From: Colocasia esculenta
Taxonomy: Eukaryota > Streptophyta > Magnoliopsida > Alismatales > Araceae
NCBI GenBank assembly: GCA_014218235.1
Contig: CM024759.1
Coordinates: 4,418,712 to 4,482,711, forward strand
Direction of reading: 5' to 3'
Length of the DNA: 64,000 bases
A model generated the notes under the pieces. The model was not told the origin of the DNA, did not search any database, and saw nothing but the letters and a program-made list of their open reading frames with translations. Shown piece after piece: positions 1 through 11,018 of the stretch (its first letter is position 1; every line of letters begins with the position of its first letter). The position numbers and the translations under genes were made by a program.

Positions 1-3000
1 GACCCTTCGCAACGGTGCGGCTCAGAACTAGACGACGGGTGTGAAGTCTCCTGCTCTCCCTCAACTGAAAGTGGGGTAGGGGTGAGCCTCTCGAGTCACT
101 GGCTCAGTAGGGAAACTCCCCTAAAAACCGAGCAAGCCAACAAAGATAGTAACGCAGGAAACTACGCTAACAATTTATAGAACTAGCTAGCAGGATATAA
201 AGGTGTAAAGATCACTTACCGCTTGCCGCTATACCGAAAGCAACAATAATAAATAAACGGCAAATCCAAACAAGTGCACGTGCTAAAGTAGGAGAACGCC
301 ACACTCAGGCCACGTACACTAGCTTGCAACACCAGCAACCGACTCGGACAAAACACACATGACTACCTCTCAGTCTCGCAGCAATGGACTTAAGGTCTAG
401 CTGCTGATCCACCAAACACAAGCCAAGAAACTGTGGAGAACAACTAACCACCACAACTGTGGACCACACTACCGCAGGCCCATGCCTGGCATCTCTAGGG
501 ACTATGGCCCGAGCTCTCTAGAGTGAGGCACTGGAAAATAGAACTAGCTGGGGCCCAGTATGTCTACTGGTGTCCGTCTCCCCCAACTACGAGCGCGCTA
601 CAAGCGACAAACACAAACTCTATCTAGTCGCTGTCCCACTACCATCTTTCCCTCAGCCAGACGTACTACTCTACACAAGAGCGAGGGTGTCTAGGAAGAC
701 AATAAGACCTTGACGGTACCCAGTAGTGGGACAAGCTCAAAGCACACACACGTGCCTGGCTCACACAAAACCTGGGGCTCCCAACTGAAGAGGTATCCAT
801 GACAGGCGTCGCACTACTCACCATGCACACAAAACCACATGAACACTGCACAAACCACGTGAAACCCCTCGTGAACCGCGTGAACACCATGCCAACCACA
901 CCCATAGTGCGCTCCCCGAGAACTAAAAGTGTCAATGCACCACTTATCATCACCGCACAACACACAACACACGATAATCGGATAAACCACGCTAGCATGC
1001 ACACAAGCATTGCAACCCACAGCTGCTATCGCGACGGGGTCACAGGTCGTCGACTGGTCGCGACAGCAAGACATGTTGCATTAAGAAACCTTAACATGAC
1101 AGGTCGGCCTGTTGCGACGTGGTCGCGATGGGAGGGTCTGTCACCTTCAAAGGTGCAAACCCTAACCCGGAGACCCTCTTCCGGATCACCCCAAAAACCC
1201 TAAAAACCATGGTTCTGATCCATTTTACATGCTTTAATGAGTGCCCTAGCATGGTATCTATTGTTTGGAAAGCAAATAACACATCGCAACACAACCATAA
1301 GCGATTAACATGATGGAACGACGTGGAATCTCCCTACTTTTGCGAGGAACATGAAGTCCATGATCCACACTGTGTTTCCCCCACTCCACGTAGCGTGATC
1401 GTGGCGAGAACACGCCAAAGCAACCTCCAAAACACCAAATCGCCCTCGAACCGACGCACAGCACCTCCCCCAACCGAGCAGAGCCTGCAAAAGCTCTGTT
1501 TGGTGGAAACCTACTTAAAAACACACCTCAGGTAAGAACGCGACGTGCATCTTGGCTGCGACCTGATTGCGACGTAGGTGCCCGTCGCCTTCTCAACCCG
1601 ACGTCAGCAAGCACTGCCCCGCGCGCGACACGCATCGCGCATGAAGACGACCACTCACATTGGCGGTTTCATGAACGCGACCCCGATGGTCGTCGCGTGA
1701 AGAACGTGGCGCACCTCACCGTCGCGTTCACAGACAGTGAACCTGTAACGTCGTGTGTTTTTCGGATCCATGCGGATCATGTGTGTAATGGATGTGATGG
1801 TAGCTATGAGGCCAGTGTTGTGTGGTGTGGATGTGTGAGTGATCAGGTATGGTGCAGGTTGTGGAATGTGCAGGTTTGAAACCTAAAACAGAACAGCATT
1901 GGCTGCTGTTGGTTGCAGATTGACGGCCAGATATGGACGTTTAATGAGTTAACATCCAGGTAAAGTGACGTTAAGGTATGAACCTAACGGCATTGGATGT
2001 GAACGTTTAGGGTGGCGGTTGTTCTTGGCGGCAGAGGGGTTGACGCCAACCTGAGAATTCTGCAGGTTATAGGGTCACCCGAGGGCAGGTTTCCTACCAT
2101 GTTCTCATTCTCCCTTGCCCCAGCTTCTTGTCCCAATGTTCCTAAAGCTTCCAACAGGTACTGAAGAGTGCTTGGAGGATCGTGGGACGCGTGGCGTTGC
2201 CGAATTGCGCGAGGAAACGCCGTGGTGTGGTGCAATTCCCGTGGGAGCTCGCGGAGGGTTCGGTGTAAACCGTGAGATTGCGGGAGGTTTTAGCGTGTTC
2301 TGAGGTAGGGGACGAACCCTGTTAGCTCCGTAGAAACATTAAAACACGACGTAACCACCTGAATCAGCATGATAATGCATTTTCGGATTAAGTTGCATCA
2401 TGCGGGGTTAATGGGTGGTTTGAGTAATTTAGCGAACAAAGCATGCTGTATTGGGTTGTTTAGGATTCATGCATGATAAAAGAACTGTTTCTGTATGTTT
2501 TTCTGTGGTTTTAACGGTTGGAAAACCTGTAGAATCGGTTTAGGGTTTCTGCAGGGTTAGAGGCCGAAGAACTTGGCGTCAACATCGTTTGTCGCCAAGC
2601 TCATCAGCCAGGATGTAGACGGCTAGATCCCTTGCCGTCGATTTCCTGTAAGCGGCAGTCGATGTTGCCGCCTACTGGTTATAAACAGGAATGACTAATT
2701 ATAGTATTTATCGATAATGTATGGTGCGTTGGCACCTGAGGTGCACTGAGTGCACATAGTTCTCGTGTTTAGCATACAAGGTATGCAGTTAGTTACCTAC
2801 TTTCGTGGCTGCGCGTTATTTACGCGAGTCCAGTTCGGTTCACGTGTAGTGGACCGTTGTTACTTGTGGTTTACGTGAGATTTCACGTGGTTTGTGTGTG
2901 ATGTGCACGTGGTTCTGTGTACGTGGCGAGTAGTACGACGCCTACCGTGGTTACCACTCCAGTTGGGTGCCCCAGGTTCTTTGTGAGCCAGGTTGTTAGC

Positions 3001-4162
3001 TCGGGGCTTTGTCCCGGTACTTGTGTTGTACCATCGAGGTCTGTGTCGTCTGACCTGGACACCCTCACTCCTGTGTTTGAGTTGTACGTCCGGCTGAGGA
3101 AAAGACGATAGTGGGACAGTGACACTTGTGTTTGTCTTTAGTCACTTGTAGCGCGCTCGTAGTTGGGGGTACGGACACCAGTAGACGTACTGGACCCCAG
3201 CTAGTCCTTTTCTAGTGCCTCACTCTAGAGAGTTCCGGGCCAGGATCTCTGGAGGTGCCAGGCATGGGCCTGTGACCGTGTGGTCTGCAGGTGGTGGTGT
3301 TTAGTTGGTCTCCATATTTACTTGACTTTTCACGTGGAGCGGCAGCTGGACCTTTCGTCCGTGGCTGCGAGACTGAGAGGTAGACCTGTGTTAGCTTGTC
3401 CGAGTCAGTTACTGGTGTCGCGAACCAGTTCACGTGGCTCGTGTTGGCTGTCTCTACTTTAGCTTGTACACCTGTACTGGTTTGCCATTTAATTATTACA
3501 GTTGTTTCTCATAGTCGGCAGACGGTAAGTACTTTTACAGCTTTAATTACCTGCTTATCTATTCTATAAATTGTTGGTACTGTTTATAGCTTTGTACCTG
3601 TGGTTTTTGGTTTGCTCGATTTTGGGGGAGTTCCCTACTGAGCCAGTGACTAGAGAGGCTCACCCCTACCCCCTCAGGTGAGAGCGAGGAGGACGTTTCA
3701 CGACCGTCGTCCGGTTCAGAGCTGCGCCGTAGCGGTGCAGGGTCAGTACCTCCAGCGGTGTAGTTCCAGCAGTGTAGTGTAGTTAGTTTGTTTACTTTCT
3801 TCAGTTGTACCTCGGGGTATGCCCCAGGCTCTTGTACTCTTTTCAGTTTTTGTGGAAATATGGCTATGTAAATTGTGGAATATATGTAAAATGTGGTGTG
3901 TTCCTTTGTGTTTACACGGACTGTGGTTTAGTATCCCTTGCGAGGCTTCGGCTCGTTCGCGGGAGGCGGACTCGGATCAAGTACGTTATCAGTTTAACGG
4001 GCTTGGCCGAGGCGTTCCGTCACAGAACCAGTGAGTGCTTCAGGCCTAAATGGCTGGCCCACAAAGCCTTACGACCTGGGGTAACACTGGCTACACACGT
4101 CATCGGCCACACACTGGCCTCCACAAGCACAACACAAGGATCCGAGCAATCGGAACGCTACA
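1..4162 (-). mobile_element. 3' LTR of minus-strand gypsy element E1 (edge-truncated, interrupted)
   Basis: Bases 1-1743 and 4025-4162 align with 13409-15171, the 5' LTR of the same element, with frequent transition differences (over 90% identical by eye). The outer end reads GGAACGCTACA at 4162, as at 15171. Inward of it lies a purine-rich tract on the minus strand (4181-4201, with TTTCGGGGACGAAA), as expected for a polypurine tract beside a 3' LTR. About 270 bases of the LTR lie left of the window. The solo LTR at 1744-4024 interrupts it. Several short ORFs read across this stretch, but none resembles a protein. Confidence 0.85.
1744..4024 (+). mobile_element. Nested solo LTR, TSD GAACC
   Basis: The block starts TGTAACGTCG and ends GTTCCGTCACA. 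It is flanked by the 5-bp duplication GAACC (1739-1743 and 4025-4029). Removing it restores continuity of the surrounding LTR, judged against the LTR copy at 36500-36560. Its internal sequence is a diverged, inverted relative of the host LTR: 3620-3760 is the reverse complement of the type at 13409-13520. It therefore belongs to the same superfamily in plus orientation. No primer-binding site or coding sequence adjoins it, so it is a solo LTR left by LTR-LTR recombination. Confidence 0.85.
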
Positions 4163-4180
4163 TTACTATCACCTACAAGA

Positions 4181-4201
4181 AATTTCGTCCCCGAAATTTA
4201 A
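4181..4201 (-). other. Probable polypurine tract region of E1
   Basis: On the minus strand this reads TTTCGGGGACGAAATTTC, a form common just upstream of plant gypsy 3' LTRs. The LTR start (TGTAGCG at 4162) follows about 18 bases later. A short phrase, TACTATCACCTA, occurs beside it twice (near 4165 and 4244). E3 shows the same pair (near 39492 and 39551). Confidence 0.6.
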
Positions 4202-4270
4202 AGCAAAAAGCCAATATCAAAAACTTTTAATTTAACTAGCATGGTACTATCACCTAAAAGAATTAAAAGC

Positions 4271-4780
4271 TTACTCAAACAAGTATGAATACATTTTCAT
4301 CATTTTCTCTACCAATTCCCACGTATCCTCTCCACCCTGCCTATTTTCCCATCTAACCTTTACTAGCTCATTTTCTTTATTCTTGAGTTTCTGAGTTCTA
4401 CGGCCTGTAATTTGCACTGGATATTCTGACATTGTCATGTCTGACTTTAAATCATCACTTTGATAACTAACCACTTGGGACAGATCTTTGATGTATTTTC
4501 TGAGCATTGAAACATGAAACACATCATGAGCATCTGTAAAATCCGTTGGTAGATCCAACATGTAAACTATCTTATCAATGTCTTCCTCTCTAATCCTCAA
4601 CTGATGATATCCTGACCTCAAATCTATCTTAGAAAATACTTTGGCTGACTGCAGTGATCAAACAAATTATCTATCCTGGGGAGTGGATACTTGTTTTTTA
4701 TTGTTACTTTATTTAACTGACTGTAATCTATACACATCCTCAAGCTGCCATCTTTCTTTCTAACAAACAATACGCCAGCA
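4271..4780 (-). pseudogene. E1 pol remnant: RT fragment joined to integrase C-terminus by deletion
   Basis: On the minus strand, 4780-4600 encodes the reverse-transcriptase signatures VLFVRKKDGS, MCIDY and NKYPLPRID, then YHQLRIREED. The reading then jumps to DAHDVFHVSMLRKYI and a chromodomain-like tail (KVRWENRQGGEDTWEL) ending near 4271. The RT palm (YIDD region), RNase H and most of integrase are missing, so an internal deletion of roughly 2 kb joined RT to the end of integrase. The upstream half of this pol is at 11019-11793, beyond the inserted E2. Confidence 0.85.
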
Positions 4781-7700
4781 AATTCAAATGTTCGAGCAAG
4801 GCAGGGCAGACTACAAGCCGTGCAAGAAGTGGAATCAGAATCTCCACCAGAAGGCGGACTGATAGAAGGTACATTACTAGTAAACTCAAGACCCGCATAT
4901 GTATTATTTGATTCAGGAGCAACACATTCTTTTATCAGTTATGAGTTTGCTAAGTCTTTGGAAGTGCAATCAGTTCCACTTCTCACGCAACTTGAGGTTG
5001 CAACACCTTTAAGTGAGGGTAAGAAACTTAAGGAATATTACCCTAATAGTCAAATCTTAGTCAAGGACCATAATTTGTCGGGTGATCTAATATGTCTTGA
5101 AATGTGGGATTATGATGTGATTCTTGGGATTGATTGGCTATCTAAGTATCATGTAAATTTGGATTGTCAACTAAAACAAGTAACCTTTCTAGGAAAGGAA
5201 ATCACTCCCATAATTTTTGATGAACCTCGCACAAGGAAAATACCTATAATATCAGCGGTGAAAGAATGTAAATTGGTACAAAAAGGTTGTCAAGGATATT
5301 TAGTTTCTGTAACCGTGATAAATCAGAATATCTCAGGGTTGGAAAATATTCCAGTGGTAAAGGAATTTCCTGATGTATTTCCCGAAGAACTTGTTGGTTT
5401 ACCACCTAGCAGAGAAGTAAATTTCTCAATTGAATTGGTACCGGGAGCTACACCAATTTCGAGAACACCATACAGAATGTCCATGGAAGAGTTGAAAGAG
5501 TTAAAGAGGCAGTTATTAGAATTGATAGAAAAAGGGTTTATTAGACCAAGTACTTCACCTTGGGGTGCTCCAGTATTATTTGTGAAGAAGAAGGATGGAT
5601 CTATGAGATTATGCATAGATTACCGATAGTTGAATCAATTGACTATAAAGAACAAGTATCCACTTCCAAGAATTGATGATCTATTCGATCAACTGTCTGG
5701 AGCACATTATTTCTCCAAGATTGATTTAAGATCTGGATACCACCAACTAAGAATTCAGGAGCAGGATATCCATAAAACGGCTTTTAGAACACGGTATGGA
5801 CACTACGAATTTGTAGTAATGCCATTCGGATTGACAAATGCACCTGCTGCATTTATGCGCTTGATGAATGATGTGTTTAGATCTTATTTAGATCAATTTG
5901 TGGTTGTATTTATAGATGATATATTGATCTACTCTAAGAGTATAGAAGAGCATGAAGAACATTTGCGAATTACTTTACAATTATTACGGGATCACAAATT
6001 ATATGCGAAGTTCAGTAAATGTGAGTTTTGGTTGAAACAAGTAATGTTCCTAGGGCATATCATTTCTGAAGAAGGATTATCGGTGGACTCATCAAAAGTA
6101 GAAACTATACAGAAATGGGAACAGCCTAAGAATCTTACAGAAGTACGAAGCTTTTTAGGCATGGCCAGTTACTACCGGCGATTTGTCAAGGATTTTTCTA
6201 GAATTGCTTCACCACTTACACAATTAACTAGAAAAGGAACTGCATTCATATGGAGTGAAAGTTGTGAACAAGCCTTTCAGATGTTAAAGGAATGTTTATC
6301 CACCGCACCAATTTTAGCCCTGCCGGTAGAAGGAAAAATATTTGAAGTCTACACTGATGCCTCGGGTATTGGACTGGGATGTGTATTGATGCAGGAAGGA
6401 AGGGTTATTGCTTATGCCTCTAGGCAATTGAAAACTCATGAGAAGAATTACCCAGTACATGATTTGGAATTAGCCGCAGTAGTTTTTGCTCTTAAACTCT
6501 GGAGACACTATTTGTATGACAACCAATTTATAGTGTACTCCGATCACAAGAGTCTCAAATATTTGTTCTCTCAGAAAGAATTGAATATGAGACAAAGAAG
6601 ATGGATGGAGTATATCAAAGATTATGACTTCAAAATAGAATATCATCCAGGGAAAGGTAACATTGTGGCCGATGCACTCAGTAGAAATCTTGTAACCAAG
6701 GTATGTCAATTGCAAGTAAAGGAATGGAAGTTGTTAGAAGAGTTTTCTACATTGAGCTTAAAGACTAAACTGCAAGAAGCAAGAGTTGTAATTGATAACA
6801 TGATGGTGCAATCAGATTTGCTAAAGCAAATTAGAGAACAACAGAACAATGATCCTATGTTGACAGAAACTAGAGAAAAATTGGCTTTCAGATCTGATTT
6901 TAATGAAGATGAGCATGGAAATCTTCGGTTTCGAAACAGATTATGTGTACCAGATAATTCAGAAATCAAGAAGCAAATCTTGGAAGAAGCTCATCGATCA
7001 CATTATACGATTCATCCAGGAGTTGTCAAGATGTATCAAGATCTGAAAAAGCATTTTTGGTGGTGTAACATGAAAAAGGATATTGTGGATTTTGTAGCGA
7101 GATGTTTGACCTGTCAGAAGGTTAAAGCCGAACACCAGAAACCGGCAGGAAAGTTAAAACCACTTGAAGTACCGGAATGGAAATGGGATAGCATTGGTAT
7201 GGATTTCATTGTCGGACTGCCCAGGACACGAAGTGGATTCAATGCAATTTGGGTAATTATTGATCGCCTTACTAAATCAGCCCATTTCTTGGCAATTAAA
7301 ACAAGATGGTCCGTCAATATTCTAGCAGCCTTGTACATGAAAGAAATTGTTCGATTGCATGGAATTCCAAAAGACATAATTTCTGACAGAGATGCAAGAT
7401 TTACTTCTCATTTTTGGAGAGAATTACAAGATGCATTGGGGACTAAGTTAAAGTTTAGTACTGCTTTTCATCCTCAAACCGACGGACAGACAGAACAAGT
7501 AAATCAGATCATTGAAGATATGTGTCGTGCTTGCATATTGGAGTTTGGAAACGACTGGAATACTCATTTAGCAATAATGGAGTTTGCTTACAATAATAGC
7601 TACCAGTCAACTATTCAAATGGCACCATTTGAAGCCTTGTATGGCAGGCAATGTAGATCACCATTGTGTTGGGTAGAATTGAAGGAATCACATATTCTTG

Positions 7701-8242
7701 GACCCGAAATGATTCAAGAAACAACAGAAATTATTAAGTTGGTACGAGATCGGATGAAAGCTGCTCAAGATCGACAGAAAAGTTATGCTGATCAAAGAAG
7801 AAGGGAGCTAGAATTCCAAGCAGGAGAACATGTGTTTCTTAAAGTATCACCCCGGAGAGGAATTAAAAGATTTGGTATTAAGGGAAAATTGAGTCCAAGA
7901 TATATTGGACCGTTTGAAATACTAAAAAGAGTTGGGGAAATGACGTACCAACTGGCACTTCCACCACAATTATCTAACGTACATGATGTTTTTCATGTGT
8001 CAATATTGAGGAAATATGTGTATGATCCGGAACATATTATTGAATACCAAAATCTGGGGATACAAGAAAATCTGGCATATGAGGAAAGACCGGTGCAGAT
8101 TCTTGATCGAAAAATCAAACAACTTCGAAACAAGGAGGTTCCCTTATTAAAGATCCAATGGAGCAGGCGAGGACAAGAGGAGGCCACATGGGAACTAGAA
8201 GATACCATTAAGACGAGATATCCAGAATTATTTTCAGGTTAG
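4781..8242 (+). pseudogene. E2 gag-pol polyprotein, open except for one TAG
   Basis: Domains in order: aspartic protease (LFDSGATHSFI, near 4905-4940); reverse transcriptase (from PYRMSMEELKELKRQL near 5470, LFVKKKDGSMRLCIDY, PLPRIDDLFDQLSG, catalytic VVFIDDILIYS near 5905-5940); RNase H (EVYTDASGIGLGCVL near 6345); integrase with an HHCC finger (H..H then CLTCQK near 7110) and the D-D-E core (GMDFIVGLPR, SDRDARF, QTEQVNQIIEDM); and a C-terminal chromovirus-type segment (DVFHVSILRKY, IQWSRRGQEEATWEL). The only disruption seen is TAG at 5627-5629, where relatives have Gln (CIDYR-Q-LN). The remaining 870 codons to the TAG at 8240-8242 are uninterrupted. This suggests a young Tekay/Del-like chromovirus. 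The N-terminus is lost to truncation. Confidence 0.92.
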
Positions 8243-8290
8243 TATAATGATCTTTATGTTATTAAATTTGGAGGACCAAATTTTTTTTTT

Positions 8291-8303
8291 AGTAGGGGAG
8301 AGT
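8291..8303 (+). other. Polypurine tract of E2
   Basis: AGTAGGGGAGAGT follows a T-run and directly precedes the LTR start TGGAACGCCCC at 8304. Position and composition fit the plus-strand priming site. Confidence 0.75.
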
Positions 8304-8967
8304 TGGAACGCCCCAGAAATTTAAAAGATTAAGAAAATAGAAGTAATTGATTAAAATACCTTAGAGTTGTTAATAAATTGTGATAATTGGATGATAGACT
8401 TAATTAGTGGTAATGAACATTATCCCAGTGTCGCACCTCGAAATGCGTGCCTCCACAGGGCGATTCTGGAATCGACGTCAAAATAAAAATCCGAGAACAT
8501 CATAAATTCCAGAAAAATGTGGAGAAATTAAATATGTAATTTCATGAATTTTTCGACGTACGGATTTCAACGTACAATTGACGCGACCATTTTTCGGGTG
8601 ATTTTGCACCTATTGCAAAATAAAATCTAAAAATTTATTAAAAATCATCACAATTAGTAAAACCATCATATTAATGTATGGTTAAAATTTCATGATTAAT
8701 GGATATCATTTGAGTATGTTTACATCAACCTTAGTGGACCAACTGAATTACTTAGGATTTACGGAATGGCTTTTCTGGGTTAATTGTATAGGGGGTACCT
8801 GGAGGCTTTAGATGAAGACAACACTTGAGGAAACATGGTAACACCTCAGTTACCATGTGTAACTCTCTCATCTTGCATGGGCTAGGTGTCCAAGTGAGGT
8901 AAAAAGGATTCTTACCTTAACACCTACCCCCCCTACGTGTTCATGTGCATGTAACCGGTTTTGGTTC

Positions 8968-8975
8968 TATAAAAA
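8968..8975 (+). promoter_or_regulatory. TATA box of E2 LTR promoter
   Basis: TATAAAAA stands in a GC-richer context and is followed about 30 bases on by a pyrimidine-rich stretch. This is the likely start of the retrotransposon RNA. The second copy has a TATA run on its own sense strand at 23265-23274. Confidence 0.55.
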
Positions 8976-9850
8976 CCCTCCATCACCATCGTACACACCT
9001 CTTTTCTCTCTTCTAACTGGTGTGTGTGTGCTACATCAGAAGTTTCTCCACTTCCACTGCCATTCTAGTGAATTGAGCTATCAATTCTCTTTGAGGAAGC
9101 TTCAACGGTTGTTCTGGTTCATCTCCTTGGGGTGGATTGCTGTGGAACTTCTTCTTCGTGGAAGTGTGCTTTGCTTCCTTATATTTCTGTGGATTTCTGA
9201 AGCCAAGGATCTCACTCTCACTTCAACAAGGTAGGATTCTCCTCTTGATCTTTCCAATTTCTTCTACCACCTCCCTTGGATTCTCTGGGTGGTGGCATGA
9301 AGAAATCTAAGTCCAATGTGAAAATCCAGACATTTGTGAAATCTGGAAACTTGATATTGATCCTATTGTTACCAAGGTTTAGAAATCATGTTCATGATAG
9401 GAAATCAACATGTCATCATGTTTTAGCTGATCCACAAGTCATAAGTATCTACATCTTGTTGTCTTCAAACCATTCAACACAAATTAGAGTGTTGCTTCTA
9501 TTGTATAGATTAGATAGAACCTCAATGATTTTCTTCTTTTAGCTAACTTAATGTGTTGAGGTATGAAAAGACTCACTAGTTGGTTCAATTCATATAAGAC
9601 TCACATAGAAAGATGATGAGAAAAGAGTTCTAAGAAGTAGTACTTCCAATTATCCTCTTTGAGTTCACTTTTAGCTAGAACACCCTTGTAAATTAAGTCC
9701 CATGATCTTCAGTTTTCAGATCATGTTACCATGAGTTTTATATTTGAAACCACACTTGTATAGGGTCCAAATCATGTTAGGAACATTAGAGTAACTTTAT
9801 AGATCCATTGGAGGTCAAATGGAATGGTTTTTATGCAGTTTACATAGCCC

Positions 9851-10025
9851 CTGTCGACAGACGAAGGTCTGCCTGTCGACAGGAACCCCTGGCCAGAACC
9901 CAGAACTTTCAGCCTGAGTGTACCTGTCGACAGACCCATGCTGGCTGTCGACAGATACACACAGAGCTGAAAGCTTAGCTCTGGCAGAGCAGCCCTGTCG
10001 ACAGCAGATCAAGGCCTGTCGACAG
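9851..10025. promoter_or_regulatory. Six-copy CTGTCGACAG palindrome array in E2 LTR
   Basis: Perfect 10-bp palindromes start at 9851, 9873, 9924, 9945, 9995 and 10016. They form three pairs with 21-22 bp between starts inside each pair and 71-73 bp from pair to pair. The solo LTR of the same family has the same arrangement at 22037-22213. The function is unknown. The regular two-turn spacing suggests a protein-binding array. Confidence 0.8.
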
Positions 10026-11018
10026 GTCATGACCAAACCTTGTTTCTAGCCTTGTTTTGACCCCGTTCTTTCATGAAAATCATACTCTTTTGTTCTACTT
10101 GTTAGTATACCTTTAGATTATGTATTTTACTACCAAAACAACCATTTAAACCAGTCAAGTTAATCTTCTTGTCACCTTGGGTTATTACTACAAGTTCTGA
10201 ACTTAATTGTCTTCGTGAGAGTGTCATTTCGAGAAATCAATGTCGAAAACAAGTTCCTTGTTTCTTGTATATAACTCTGAGTGATTATGACTAAAACCTT
10301 TGTATTTCTTGATTCATTACAAAGGTAAGAGTGTGGTGATGACAAATTGAGAGTCTTGGACTCAATCTAAGAGTTTATGCTTGGCAAATAAGGGCTAGTC
10401 CAGTCCCGGGAGGAGCACCCGAATTCGTTTAAGTGGCCGCGCGGAACGATAAAGGATTAGTGGATGTTTGGCATAGCATCATTAAGTGTTTGATTGGTCA
10501 TCATTTCATTTTATTGTGTGTTCATATGAGTTCAATACAATTCGTGAATGTTACTATGAATCCTTGAATCTTGAGTTCATTATTCCATAACTTTGCTATC
10601 TAGTGTAAGATAGCAATCTCAGTTTAGTTTGCAAAAGCATGATTACATGTATAACTTCTTGTCACTTACCTTGTATCTTGATCTCCTTGATTATAGACTT
10701 GAATCCTACTGAGCTAGTTAGCTCACAGAATTCTATTTTTCAGGTAATCCAGATGGAACGAATGATTAAGGGGGAAAGTGTGCTGAGTGAACTACCAATC
10801 TACAAGGAGCTAATTACACTGGTTTTCAATAGTGTTTAGCATAGTAAATGTGATGTATTAAGTTTCTGTTGACCTGTTCCTCATGAGATCTGAATGAGGA
10901 AACTTTTGTAATAAGGCACTTATGAGGCTAACTTTTGTGAATGGATATCGTGTCTTTTCCGCGTGTGTGTAATATTCTGTCACTTCCGATAAATAGTTTA
11001 ATTTATTAGGACGTGACA

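Larger units (their letters stand above)
4781..11018 (+). mobile_element. E2: nested Ty3/gypsy chromovirus, 5'-truncated, with 3' LTR
   Basis: This plus-strand element lies inside the minus-strand pol of E1. It runs from within the gag-protease region (about 4781) through protease, RT, RNase H, integrase and a chromodomain-like tail, then a polypurine tract (8291-8303) and a 2.7-kb 3' LTR ending GGACGTGACA at 11018. The 5' LTR and most of gag are missing. E1 coding breaks off at both junctions: near 4780 within the RT segment before VLFVRKKDGS, and at 11019 after GFIIPSQS. A few E1 codons between these points are lost too. The likeliest history is insertion followed by a deletion across the left junction. 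Confidence 0.88.
8304..11018 (+). mobile_element. 3' LTR of E2
   Basis: It starts TGGAACGCCCC after the polypurine tract and ends GGACGTGACA at 11018, where E1 coding resumes. A diverged copy of the family, inverted, is the solo LTR at 21083-23964. Shared landmarks are a block near 8440-8600 (mirrored at 23680-23850), the palindrome array at 9851-10025, and a GC-rich patch near 10405-10450 (mirrored at 21628-21668). A TATA box is present. The small ORFs inside (for example 9022-9234, 10639-10839) are not shared with the second copy and are not called. Confidence 0.85.

Noticed and set aside
799..1203. 134-codon ORF near the left edge
   Set aside because: It is within the E1 LTR. The second LTR copy (near 14200-14600) breaks the frame.
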